NCBI GenBank assembly: GCA_016872875.1
Contig: VGYW01000165.1
Span: 1 to 16,758 of the forward strand
From: Planctomycetota bacterium
GTDB lineage: Bacteria > Planctomycetota > PUPC01 > DSUN01
Length of the DNA: 16,758 bases
Reading direction: 5' to 3'
The notes beneath the pieces were generated by a model that worked only from the letters and a program-made list of their open reading frames with translations, did not search any database and had not been told where the DNA came from. Positions 1-7,064 of the stretch are shown in pieces (positions within the stretch are counted from its first letter, which is position 1; every line of letters starts with the position of its first letter). The position numbers and the translations under genes were made by a program.

Positions 1-750
1 GCGGGCTATACCGAAGCCTACCTTGCCAACGCACGCCAGCAGGGCATCGCCGCGGAGGGGCAAGTGGCCGCCGGCCGGAACTACGCGGTGCTGCTCGACA
101 TCGCGCGCGAGCGCCGCGCGGACCTGGTGGTCGTGGGCGCGCAAGGGCTTGGCGCCGCGGGCGACGGGCGGCTCGGCAGCACCGCCCTGCGCGTCCTGCG
201 CGCCGCGGCCGCCGACGTCCTCATCGCCAGGGCCGGCGGCGCCGAAGGCGGACCAGTCCTCGTGGGGGTGGACGGCAGCGAGGAGGCCCTGGCTGCCCTC
301 GGGCGTGCCACGGCGCTGGTCGGCGCGCTCCAGTGCCCGCTGGAGGTCGCCGCCGCCTACGACCCCGACCTCCACAAGGCCGTCTTCAGCACGATGGCCC
401 GGTCGCTCTCGCCCGAGCGCCAGGCCGCGGTCGGCCTGAGCAAGCAGGAGACGCTCCACAAGACCTTCATTGACGACGGCCTGGCGAAGCTCTACGGCGG
501 CTTCCTGGACCGGGCGGTGGCCGGCGCAAGGGCGCTGGGCGTGGAGGCCAGGCCGACGCTTCTTCGCGGGAAGCCGTACCGCGCGCTGGTTGACCACGCC
601 CAACGGTGCGCCGCGCGGGTGGCCGTGGTCGGCAGGTTCGGCCACCATCGGGGGACCGCCGACATCGGCTCGAACGCGGAGGCCGTGGCCCAGCTCGCCC
701 CGTGCAGCGTGCTTGTCACGGCGCCCGCGGCAAGGACGGAAGCGGGATAG
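1..750 (+). CDS. Tandem universal stress protein (UspA family), 5' end outside window
   Basis: The frame is open from base 1 to the TAG at 748-750, so the start lies upstream and the first domain is incomplete. Two Usp domains are visible. The first ends with the nucleotide-binding signature G-2X-G-9X-GS (VVGAQG...LGST, bases about 133-180). The second begins at VLVGVDGS (about 259-282) and ends with VVGRFG...IGSN, where the second spacing is one residue shorter than usual. Both carry the small-residue turn expected of ATP-binding Usp proteins. Tandem Usp proteins are cytoplasmic and are generally linked to stress, energy limitation or redox signals; the ligand here is unknown. An internal GTG at 64 is not the true start, because recognisable sequence continues upstream of it. 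A palindromic repeat follows directly and may help end transcription. Family assignment is firm, role is general. Confidence 0.88.
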   Translation, partial: AGYTEAYLANARQQGIAAEGQVAAGRNYAVLLDIARERRADLVVVGAQGLGAAGDGRLGSTALRVLRAAAADVLIARAGGAEGGPVLVGVDGSEEALAALGRATALVGALQCPLEVAAAYDPDLHKAVFSTMARSLSPERQAAVGLSKQETLHKTFIDDGLAKLYGGFLDRAVAGARALGVEARPTLLRGKPYRALVDHAQRCAARVAVVGRFGHHRGTADIGSNAEAVAQLAPCSVLVTAPAARTEAG

Positions 751-755
751 AGGAT

Positions 756-827
756 GAATGGATGAATGGATGGGTGGATGGGTGTCAGACAATCATCCAT
801 CCATCCACGCATCCAACCATCCCATTC
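756..827. repeat. Imperfect palindrome of GGATG-type short repeats
   Basis: The left arm (756-784) is built of GAATGGATG/GGGTGGATG units. The right arm (794-827) holds CATCCATCCA units that are their inverted complement, with about nine unpaired bases between. Aligned by eye, the arms pair over most of their length with small bulges. It sits just after the Usp stop codon, so it could fold as an RNA hairpin and slow or end transcription, but no T-tract follows. Its sequence is unrelated to the palindromes at 14927-15009 and 15383-15476, although the size is similar. Confidence 0.75.
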
Positions 828-861
828 CCTCGGAGCATTGACAGCGAGGACACGCGCTCCC

Positions 862-1065
862 ATGGCTGAGTCGCCCGACGCCAGAGAGGTCACGCTTCGG
901 AACACGCGCCCCCTCGCGCCCCCGTTCCACCGCCACATCGCCAGGGGCAAGCTCATCGGACAGGAGTGCCGAGTCGGCGACCGCGTGGTCGTCTACGAGG
1001 TCACTGCCACCGTCCCCGAAGGCTCCGTGCGCGTCACTGAGAGCACGGTCCTGCGCTTCGTGTAG
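862..1065 (+). CDS. Small protein of unknown function (67 aa)
   Basis: The ATG at 862 opens a 67-residue frame with the strongly GC-biased third codon positions of its neighbours, which supports it being real. The product is basic in its first half (RNTRPLAPPFHRHIARGK). It ends in a run of alternating hydrophobic residues around CRVGDRVVVYEVTATVPEGSVRV, suggesting a small beta-barrel or SH3-like fold. There is no membrane segment, and a single cysteine sits at residue 36. I do not recognise a family. No good ribosome binding site precedes the ATG, so the start is uncertain; an in-frame TTG at 838 is possible but poorly spaced from its GGAG. It lies 24 bases ahead of the ABC ATPase gene and may be cotranscribed with it. 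Confidence 0.55.
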   Translation: MAESPDAREVTLRNTRPLAPPFHRHIARGKLIGQECRVGDRVVVYEVTATVPEGSVRVTESTVLRFV

Positions 1066-1089
1066 CGAGAGGGGCGAGGGACGCCAGAG

Positions 1090-2013
1090 TTGTTGGCAGT
1101 TGAGGCCCACGAACTCGTGCGCGAGCATGCCCCTGGGCGGGGGGTGTGCGGCGTGTCGCTGGGGGTGAGGGCCGGCGAGTGCTACGCGGTGCTGGGCCGC
1201 AACGGCTCGGGCAAGAGCACCCTCACGCGCCTCCTGCTGGGCCTCGAGCCGGTCGGGGGCGGACGCCTCGCCGTCCTCGGCTGCCCAGTGACGCTCGGCT
1301 CGCGCGGACACCTCCGGCGCCTGGGCGTGGCACTCGACGCGACCCCGCACTGGGACGCGCTCACAGGCTGGCAGAACGCGGCGTTCGTGGCCAGCGCGTA
1401 TGGCTTGAGGGACGGAGAGCTGGAGCGCCGGCTTGCCGGGCTCTTCGGCCTGGCTGGCCTGGCGCCGCACCGCGACGAGCCGGTGGCCACCTACTCCTTC
1501 GGGATGCGGCGCAAGCTGGCGCTCATCGAGGCCCTCTGCCACGAGCCCGACCTGGTGGTGCTCGACGAGCCGACGGCGGGCGTGGACGAGCAGTTCCGCG
1601 TGGCCCTGGCCGGCCTGCTCCGCACGCGCCGGGACCGCGGAGCGACGACCTGGCTCGCGGCGAACGACGTTGACTGGGCGGCGGGCGTGGCGTCGCGCGT
1701 GGCCTTCATGGAGGCCGGGCGCATCGTGGCCGAGGGCACGCCCGACGAGCTTGCGCGCGAGGTCTCGCCGCTCCGCGAGGTCTGCCTGACCCTGGCCGGC
1801 TGCGTGGCCGTGCCGCCGCCCGCGTTCGACGGCCTGCGCGTCTTCGTTCAGGAGGGCAGCTCGGTCCGCGCGCTCGTGGACGGCCCCGCACTGCTCCCGC
1901 GGCTGCTCGAACACGTGGCCGCGGCGGGCGGGGAGGTGGCGCGGGTGGAGGTGTCGCGCAGCACGCTCCGCGACGCCTTCCTGCTCAAGACGGGCAAGGA
2001 GCTGGGGCAGTGA
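1090..2013 (+). CDS. ABC transporter ATP-binding protein (ABC-2 exporter type), altered Q-loop and H-switch
   Basis: This 307-residue cytoplasmic ATPase should power the adjacent permease. Walker A is GRNGSGKST (36-44), the signature is YSFGM (135-139) and Walker B is VVLDEP with Glu160. An extra C-terminal domain (about 220-307) is typical of ABC-2 type ATPases. Two switch residues look altered: where the Q-loop Gln is expected the sequence reads GVALDATPHWDALTG (79-93), and the switch histidine position reads AANDVDWA (190-197), apparently Asn192. The start is TTG 1090; a purine-rich stretch (GAGGGGCGAGGG, around 1070-1081) lies just upstream, and the frame matches the N-terminus expected of the family. 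Its stop overlaps the permease start in GTGA (2010-2013), so the two are translationally coupled. The substrate is unknown; the convergent oxidase operon suggests, but does not show, a role in oxidase maturation. Confidence 0.9.
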   Translation: MLAVEAHELVREHAPGRGVCGVSLGVRAGECYAVLGRNGSGKSTLTRLLLGLEPVGGGRLAVLGCPVTLGSRGHLRRLGVALDATPHWDALTGWQNAAFVASAYGLRDGELERRLAGLFGLAGLAPHRDEPVATYSFGMRRKLALIEALCHEPDLVVLDEPTAGVDEQFRVALAGLLRTRRDRGATTWLAANDVDWAAGVASRVAFMEAGRIVAEGTPDELAREVSPLREVCLTLAGCVAVPPPAFDGLRVFVQEGSSVRALVDGPALLPRLLEHVAAAGGEVARVEVSRSTLRDAFLLKTGKELGQ

Positions 2014-2729
2014 CGCCATCCAACGTGCTGCAACTGGAGCTGGCGGCGGCGTTTGCGAGCCGGCGGGCGCTGGCCCTGCGGGTCGGCGTGGCGTTGCTGC
2101 TCGGGCTGCCGTTCGCAGTGGCCGAGATGCCGCTGCGCGCGCGGGTGGCCGGGCTGACGGTCCTCACCGTGTTCGTGTCGTTCTTCGGCGCGGCGGTGGG
2201 CGCGGTGCGCCGCAGGGCGGACGGGCAGACGATGCGTCTGGCCCTGCTGCCCATCCCGCGCGCCGTGGTGGCCTCAGACCTCTTGCTCGCGGGGTCGGTG
2301 GTTGACCTCGTTCAGGTGGGGCCAGTGGTGGCGCTGTTTGGGGCAGTGAACGGCCGCGGGCCGGCGGTGGGAGCAGTGCTGGGCGTGGCCGCGGCGCTCG
2401 CCTTCGCCGTGCTGCTGCTCAACGCGCTGGGCATGCTGCTCGCGGGGGCGGCGCGGTCGAATGCCGAGGTCCACCTGGCCGCGGCCCTCGGCGTGGCGGC
2501 CATCGTGCTGCTGTCGGGCCTGGTGCCGGCGGCAGGCCCGCTGTTGGGCGCGGTGCGGGCGGCCGCGCGGTTCAGCCCGGTCGCCTGGCTGGCGGGCGCG
2601 CTGGGCTCCCTGGCAACCGATCCGCCCGGCGGCACGGCCTGGCCCCTTCCCGCGAGTGCCGCCGCGCTGCTCAGCCTGGCCGGCTGGCTCGCCGCACGCG
2701 GCGGAAACTGGAAGCGAGGAGTGACATGA
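2010..2729 (+). CDS. ABC-2 type transporter permease
   Basis: This 239-residue, very hydrophobic, Ala/Leu/Val-rich protein has about six predicted membrane helices. The cytoplasmic stretch RLALLPIPRAVVASDLL (about residues 76-92) resembles the coupling-helix region of ABC-2 permeases. The segment LLSGLVPAAGPLL followed by ARFSPVAWLAGAL (about 168-198) matches the LSG...LSP..W pattern late in the family. The start is GTG 2010, overlapping the ATPase stop by four bases, with AAGGAG about eight bases upstream inside the ATPase gene. It would form a homodimeric exporter core with the ATPase. The next gene starts within its stop codon (ATGA, 2726-2729). No sequence feature reveals the substrate. 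Confidence 0.82.
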   Translation: MTPSNVLQLELAAAFASRRALALRVGVALLLGLPFAVAEMPLRARVAGLTVLTVFVSFFGAAVGAVRRRADGQTMRLALLPIPRAVVASDLLLAGSVVDLVQVGPVVALFGAVNGRGPAVGAVLGVAAALAFAVLLLNALGMLLAGAARSNAEVHLAAALGVAAIVLLSGLVPAAGPLLGAVRAAARFSPVAWLAGALGSLATDPPGGTAWPLPASAAALLSLAGWLAARGGNWKRGVT

Positions 2730-3202
2730 ACCAGTTCGAGAAAACGTATGTGGCCCTGGGCTTCGTGGCGCTCGCCCTCTTCGAGTTCCTCACCGCGATG
2801 CGGGTCTTCGGCGTGAAGGGGGAGCCGACGCGCCACGCGCGCCTCCTGATGCAGTTGCACCGCGTGGGGGGCTACGTGTTTCTCTGCTATGCCCTGTTCC
2901 TGGCCTGGATCGGCTACGACATGATGGGCCGCTATTTCGCGGGGGGCAGCTACGCCGCGAGGTTCGACGCGCGGGTGTTCACCCACGCCTTTCTCGCCCT
3001 GTCGCTCATCGCCGTGTTGCTGCTGAAGATCGCCTTCGTGCGCCTCTACCGCGCCTACCGCTCCTACGCGCCGCTGCTCGGAATCATCATGTCCGCAGTC
3101 GCCCTGGTCATCTGGTTCATCGCCGGCTGGATGTTCCTGGCGATCATGGGGGGGACGAAGACCGTCAGCGCGGCGGGCCTCCCGCCGTGGCCGCCGCTTT
3201 AG
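2726..3202 (+). CDS. Small four-helix membrane protein, possible heme-binding subunit (DUF6529-like)
   Basis: This 158-residue protein has four hydrophobic helices, at about residues 7-28, 46-66, 85-106 and 117-141. His45 (MQLHRVGG) and His87 (FTHAFLAL) lie at the starts of helices 2 and 3, a layout compatible with b-type heme or metal binding, as in small cytochrome b-like membrane proteins. It reminds me of the uncharacterised DUF6529 group, but that is recollection rather than a search result. Translation is coupled to the permease through an ATGA overlap, with AGGAG five bases before the ATG. Its last 38 bases overlap the 3' end of the convergent oxidase operon. Membership in an ABC exporter unit facing an oxidase operon suggests a role in respiration or its assembly. 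Confidence 0.75.
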   Translation: MNQFEKTYVALGFVALALFEFLTAMRVFGVKGEPTRHARLLMQLHRVGGYVFLCYALFLAWIGYDMMGRYFAGGSYAARFDARVFTHAFLALSLIAVLLLKIAFVRLYRAYRSYAPLLGIIMSAVALVIWFIAGWMFLAIMGGTKTVSAAGLPPWPPL

Positions 3203-3761
3203 CCCTGGCCCTTCGCCGCCAGGGACGTATGAAGAAGAGGTAGAGCATGACGAGCCAGAGGACGCTGGCGAAGATGACGGCCCCGATCTGCCAGCCGCTC
3301 GGTTTCGGGATGTCGTAGAGGGCCAGGAAGAAGGCGTCAGGGGGGACCTCCACGGCGTGCCGGTCCTTGAGAATCTTGCGGACGTGGTACGAGAAGGGCT
3401 GGCGTGCGAAGGGGCGGAGCTTGCCGACAAAGCGCGTGAGGCCCCGCCACTCGTCAGTCACTTTGTCGTAGGTGCGGACCACGATCCGCAGGCCGTAGGG
3501 GTCGAGGGTGAAGTAGGTGTGGCTCAGGCCGTAGCGGCGGTAGATGAAGGCCTTGTCGAAGTTCGGCGTGGCGGCGATGGAGACTAAGGTGGTGGAGCGC
3601 AGGCGCTCGGGCGCGAGGTCGGCGGGCGATTCGATCATCACGGGGGTCTTCGGGCCGAAGTCGTAGCAGAGCTCGGGAATCTGGACCAGGAGTAGCCAGC
3701 CGACGAAGCCGAGGCAGAGGGCCTTCAGGCAGGTGAGGATGATGCGCCCGAGGGTCCTCAT
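3165..3761 (-). CDS. Membrane protein of unknown function, last gene of the bd-like oxidase operon
   Basis: This 198-residue protein has one helix near each end (about 7-27 and 157-178). Between them is a roughly 125-residue domain, probably on the outer face of the membrane, and the tail after the second helix is very basic (RPWRRRARAKAAA). The middle domain begins LCYDFGPKTPVMIESPADL and includes GLTRFVGKLRPFARQP. It has no CxxCH or thioredoxin motif. I do not recognise the family; the layout loosely recalls SURF1-like assembly factors, a weak comparison. The start is ATG 3761, overlapping the preceding gene's stop in ATGA (3758-3761); longer frames upstream lie within that gene. Position and coupling make it a subunit or assembly factor of the oxidase. 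Confidence 0.82.
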   Translation of the reverse strand: MRTLGRIILTCLKALCLGFVGWLLLVQIPELCYDFGPKTPVMIESPADLAPERLRSTTLVSIAATPNFDKAFIYRRYGLSHTYFTLDPYGLRIVVRTYDKVTDEWRGLTRFVGKLRPFARQPFSYHVRKILKDRHAVEVPPDAFFLALYDIPKPSGWQIGAVIFASVLWLVMLYLFFIRPWRRRARAKAAATAGGPPR

Positions 3762-4048
3762 CGGTGCCCGCCGTAGTAGAAGCCCATCACTATCAGCCAG
3801 AGAATGAAGGCGATGGAGAACACGGTGAAGCCGACCCAGATCCAGACTGTCCAGATGGCCCACCGTTGGTCCTCGGAGGGCTTGGCGAGGGGGTAGGGCT
3901 CGAACATGGCCTCGAGCTCCTCCTCCTTGAAGATGGGGACGGGAGTGACGAACCAGTTGAGGCCGCGCACGCCGTCCTTGTAGGCGGCGAGCTTGGCGTC
4001 GTCGGGCGGCGGCTCGGGCGGCTTGGCTTCGGGCTGCTCGTCGGGCAT
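3758..4048 (-). CDS. Small single-helix membrane protein, probable oxidase accessory subunit
   Basis: This 96-residue protein has a Pro/Glu-rich soluble N-terminus (PEAKPPEPPPDD) and then a conserved-looking stretch GLNWFVTPVPIFKEEELEAMFEPYP (about 29-53, quoted in parts here: GLNWFVTPVPIF and KEEELEAMFEPYP). One membrane helix follows near the C-terminus (about 67-90, rich in Trp and Phe), ending YYGGHR. A small single-helix subunit beside CydA-like proteins recalls CydX/CydS of canonical bd oxidases, but it is much larger and shows no sequence likeness, so the comparison is only of position and topology. The ATG at 4048 is preceded by AGGAA at suitable spacing and sits 12 bases after the stop of the CydA-like gene. 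The next gene overlaps its stop. Confidence 0.8.
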   Translation of the reverse strand: MPDEQPEAKPPEPPPDDAKLAAYKDGVRGLNWFVTPVPIFKEEELEAMFEPYPLAKPSEDQRWAIWTVWIWVGFTVFSIAFILWLIVMGFYYGGHR

Positions 4049-4060
4049 GGCGGTTCCTGC

Positions 4061-5593
4061 CTAGTAGGGTTTGGCGGCTTCGAGGTGCTCCACGATCTGG
4101 CGGGCCTCGTCGTCCGTGAGCTTGAGGCCGTAGGCGCGCATCTGGCTCACGATGAGGCTCCAGTGCTGCGTGAGCTTGTAGTTCTTCACCCTCTCGAGGG
4201 TGTGGCAGCCCGAGCAGTTCACGCGGATGAGTGCCACGGGGTCGAGGAACTTCTGCTCGGCCCCGGACCTGAGGATGAGCTTGCCCTTGGGCAGGGCCTT
4301 GGCGGCGGCGATCTCCTCGGGGGTGAAGACGTCCTCTGGACGCTTGTCCACCATGAGCACGGGCTGGCGCTGCTCAGGGGGATAGACGTAGTCGTAGTGT
4401 GAGAAGCGGTTGACGAAGCGCGGGCGCGCGGCCTCGCGCACGTAGCCGCCGAGCATGACGGTGAGGAATGAGAGGATTCCCATGAGGATGAAGAGCATGC
4501 GCGCTGAGCCCTGGTGGTAGCGGACGAGGTGTCCGCCCAGCCAGGCTGAGGCCAGGGCGATGGCGAGCTCCCAGAAGAAGAAGCTCCACGTCATGATCAT
4601 GCCCATCGCCATGTAGTACATGAGGTAAAAGGTGGCCAGGCTCCAGATGAGGACGGCGGGGAGAGCGAAGGTGGCGCCCTGGCGCTTGGCCGAGTCGCGG
4701 AAGTAGCCCAGGCTGAGGCCGAACATGGCCGCGACGAAGACGTGCTTGAGCCACCACCAGTCAATCCCCAGCGCCACCACGTCGCCCTGGCCCCACATCA
4801 GGTTCACGTAGGCCTCGTTGGCGTCGTACTTCAGCACGTGGGCGTAGAAGTAGCCGACGATGGGCAGGCTGATGAAGCACAGGAAGCCCGTGTAGAAGGC
4901 GCAGCGGCCGCCGTCCTCGTAGTATTGCCTGACCTTTTCGCGTCGGCTGACGAGGTGGAGTGCGCCGCAGATTGCGGCCACGCTGAAGCCGCCGTAGGCG
5001 ATGTTCGCAAACGCCCGGTGCGCCGTGAGCATGAGGAATGACGGATTGTAGAAGCCCAACTTGTCCCAGCCCATGATCGTCCCGGCCACGTCGGCCTGCC
5101 CCGCCTCGTAGCCCGGCGTGAGCATGTAGCCGCCGATGCCGTTGATGAGGTAGAACTGGAGGAGGAACAGGGGGTTGAGGAGCGCGCCCAGGAGAATGTG
5201 GAGCTTCTTGTGGCCCCACATCTTCTGCCAGAAGAAGTAGTGAAGGGTCAGCGTCGCCGCGAGGAGGAAGAAGATGAACTCCTCGACGATGAGGGTCCAG
5301 AAGAAGTGGACGAAGAGCTGGCTCCAGAACTGGGGATAGAGCCCGCTGAGGGAGAAGATGAGGCCGATGGCCACGATGGTGCCGATGTTGTAGATGCAGA
5401 CGTGGAGGAGCTGCATTCGGCGGGCGAGCATGTCGTAGCGGCGGTCGCGCCTGCGGTAGCCGACAATCTGAAGGACGGTGACGATTGCGGCGAGTCCGAT
5501 GGAGAGGGACGCGACGGCGGTGTGGAAGAGGCCGAAGAAACCGATGGTCCACTTCGCGCCGAGCAGGGGGACGTCGATCGTGGTGGCGCTCAT
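4061..5593 (-). CDS. Cytochrome bd subunit I (CydA)-like oxygen reductase with C-terminal cytochrome c, paralog 1
   Basis: This 510-residue multi-helix membrane protein is followed by a short periplasmic c-type heme domain. Aligned by eye to E. coli CydA, His24 matches His19 (heme d), Glu104 matches Glu99, His192 and Met290 match the heme b558 ligands His186 and Met393, and Glu387 in VREAAR matches Glu445. The Glu107 position is Ala112. The quinol-binding Q-loop motif (QPxKxAAxE) is absent. The tail has CSGCH (460-464) and a likely distal Met485 in SQMRAYGL. These point to electron input from cytochrome c rather than quinol. The start is ATG 5593, with GGAGGAG eight bases upstream, overlapping the preceding gene's stop in ATGA. 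It probably pairs with the upstream paralog, since no CydB is present. Family assignment is firm; reductase activity is inferred. Confidence 0.88.
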   Translation of the reverse strand: MSATTIDVPLLGAKWTIGFFGLFHTAVASLSIGLAAIVTVLQIVGYRRRDRRYDMLARRMQLLHVCIYNIGTIVAIGLIFSLSGLYPQFWSQLFVHFFWTLIVEEFIFFLLAATLTLHYFFWQKMWGHKKLHILLGALLNPLFLLQFYLINGIGGYMLTPGYEAGQADVAGTIMGWDKLGFYNPSFLMLTAHRAFANIAYGGFSVAAICGALHLVSRREKVRQYYEDGGRCAFYTGFLCFISLPIVGYFYAHVLKYDANEAYVNLMWGQGDVVALGIDWWWLKHVFVAAMFGLSLGYFRDSAKRQGATFALPAVLIWSLATFYLMYYMAMGMIMTWSFFFWELAIALASAWLGGHLVRYHQGSARMLFILMGILSFLTVMLGGYVREAARPRFVNRFSHYDYVYPPEQRQPVLMVDKRPEDVFTPEEIAAAKALPKGKLILRSGAEQKFLDPVALIRVNCSGCHTLERVKNYKLTQHWSLIVSQMRAYGLKLTDDEARQIVEHLEAAKPY

Positions 5594-7032
5594 CGGTAGT
5601 ACTCCTCCAGGTAGCGGAGGAGGCGGGCCTGCTCGTCGGGCGCCTTCCACACGCCGCGGTGGTCCTTGTCGCTCAGGATGTCCGCCCAGGACCGGCGGTG
5701 GTCGTAGCGGTTGAACTCGTTGACCGTCCTGTGGTGGCACTGGACGCAGCGCTCGTAGAGCAGGAAGCGGTCGCGTTCGCGGGGGAGGGTCTCTGGCTTT
5801 TCGAGCTGGCCGTAGACGGTCTGCGGCTGCCTCGCTCCCTCGCGCACCATGCCGCCGATGCAGAATGCGAGGAAGGCGGCGAGGCCCGCGACGAACATGG
5901 CCCACTTCCAGCCGCGCGTCTCCACGCTCCACCGGCCGCGTATGGCCCAGAGGAGCGCGGCGAAGGCGGCGAGCGCCACGGTGTACGCCGCGCGCCAGAC
6001 CAGGGCGGAATCCCCCAGCCACTTCAGCGGCGGGTGAACGGTCAGGACCACCCACAGGAGCGCCAGCCCCGCCGTCATGCCCCACAGAAGCAGCCGGCTC
6101 TGGTATCTGAGGAAGACGTAGGCGCCGCCGATGAGCACGAAGAGCGCGATGAGGGCCATCTTGACGATGAACATCCAGCCCTGGTGGCCGCCCATGATCG
6201 CGTGGAAGGCCACGGGCGCGTGCCGCCCCATCACCTGGGCGTAGAACCAGCCGATGACCGGCATCCCGAAGAAGGCCACGAAGCCGACCGTGAAGCAGAG
6301 GTGCGCCGCCCAGTTGTAGTAGGCACGGTCCTCCGCCGGCTTTCGGCCCACCGACCGCAGAGCCAGCGCGCCGCCCGTCATCAGCATCGCCCAACTGATG
6401 TTCCCCACGAACCTGTGCGAGAACAGGAACGGGAAGCTGGGGTTCAGGCAGGCCTTGAGCGACCAGGCCACAGGCTCGTCCACACCGGGCAGCCGCACGT
6501 TCGGCGTCGTCATGTAGCCCCCCACCGAGTCCCACACCACCTGCACCGCCAACCCCCAGAAGGCGGCCACCGCGCCCAGGAGGATGTGGAACCGCTTGTG
6601 GTTCACGCTCCAGTTCCACAGCAGGTAATAGAGCAGGAAGAGGAAGATCACCTCGAAGATGAAGAAGACGAACTGCGCCATCAGCGGCCAGAAGAAGAGG
6701 TTGGACCAGCGCGACCAGAACTCAGGGTAGGTGCCCATGAGCCACATGGGGATACCTGTGCCGAGCGCGGCGCCCGGCGAGAAGAGCGTGAGCGAGAACC
6801 ATATCAGGCCGACCGCCAGGCGGTCGTAGCGGGCGTCGCGCCGCCGCCAGCCGATGTACTCGAAGACCGGCGCCAGCACCATGCACGCCGTGATGTACGT
6901 CGCCAGCGTGATGTGCGAGTACGTGATCTCCTCGATCCATATCCATCGCGGGAAGACCGGGGGGTCTATGACTGGCAGGTCCACGCTTTCGTCCTCTCCA
7001 GCATTGGCTCGCAGGAGCGCGGATTCCAGCAT
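5590..7032 (-). CDS. Cytochrome bd subunit I (CydA)-like oxygen reductase with C-terminal cytochrome c, paralog 2
   Basis: This 480-residue protein is the first gene of the operon and a diverged paralog of the next. By eye, His40 corresponds to E. coli CydA His19, Glu127 to Glu107, His206 and Met292 to the heme b558 ligands, and Glu398 to Glu445. The segment REGARQPQTVYG (397-408) is a clear relative of the CydA GRQPW motif with its Trp replaced. The Glu99 position is Ala119. No quinol-binding loop is seen. A heme c site CVQCH (429-433) lies in the C-terminal tail; the position matching paralog 1's distal Met is Lys456, with His458 as a possible alternative ligand. The start is ATG 7032, with only a weak CGGAA upstream, and no convincing minus-strand promoter was found before it. 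Likely a membrane heme-copper-independent oxygen reductase subunit. Confidence 0.88.
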   Translation of the reverse strand: MLESALLRANAGEDESVDLPVIDPPVFPRWIWIEEITYSHITLATYITACMVLAPVFEYIGWRRRDARYDRLAVGLIWFSLTLFSPGAALGTGIPMWLMGTYPEFWSRWSNLFFWPLMAQFVFFIFEVIFLFLLYYLLWNWSVNHKRFHILLGAVAAFWGLAVQVVWDSVGGYMTTPNVRLPGVDEPVAWSLKACLNPSFPFLFSHRFVGNISWAMLMTGGALALRSVGRKPAEDRAYYNWAAHLCFTVGFVAFFGMPVIGWFYAQVMGRHAPVAFHAIMGGHQGWMFIVKMALIALFVLIGGAYVFLRYQSRLLLWGMTAGLALLWVVLTVHPPLKWLGDSALVWRAAYTVALAAFAALLWAIRGRWSVETRGWKWAMFVAGLAAFLAFCIGGMVREGARQPQTVYGQLEKPETLPRERDRFLLYERCVQCHHRTVNEFNRYDHRRSWADILSDKDHRGVWKAPDEQARLLRYLEEYYR

Positions 7033-7064
7033 GGCTCATGTTCCGAGGCAAGCGCACCGGCCAG

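Noticed and set aside
751..832. GGATG repeats as a CRISPR array or coding repeats
   Set aside because: Units are only 4-9 bases, without regular unique spacers, and the frames across it give only biased His/Pro or Trp/Met runs.
838..866. TTGACA box at 838-843 as a promoter for the small protein or ABC operon
   Set aside because: No acceptable -10 box occurs at 16-18 bases (CATGGC overlaps the start codon), so the match is probably chance.
793..2019. Minus-strand frame of about 408 codons opposite the ABC ATPase
   Set aside because: Walker A, signature and Walker B motifs are on the plus strand, and the antisense product shows no domain. It also reads through the GGATG palindrome.
5594..6619. 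Upstream extension of CydA-like paralog 1 to a start near 6619
   Set aside because: The extension lies out of frame over paralog 2 and has no membrane pattern. ATG 5593 has a good ribosome site and the N-terminus expected for CydA.
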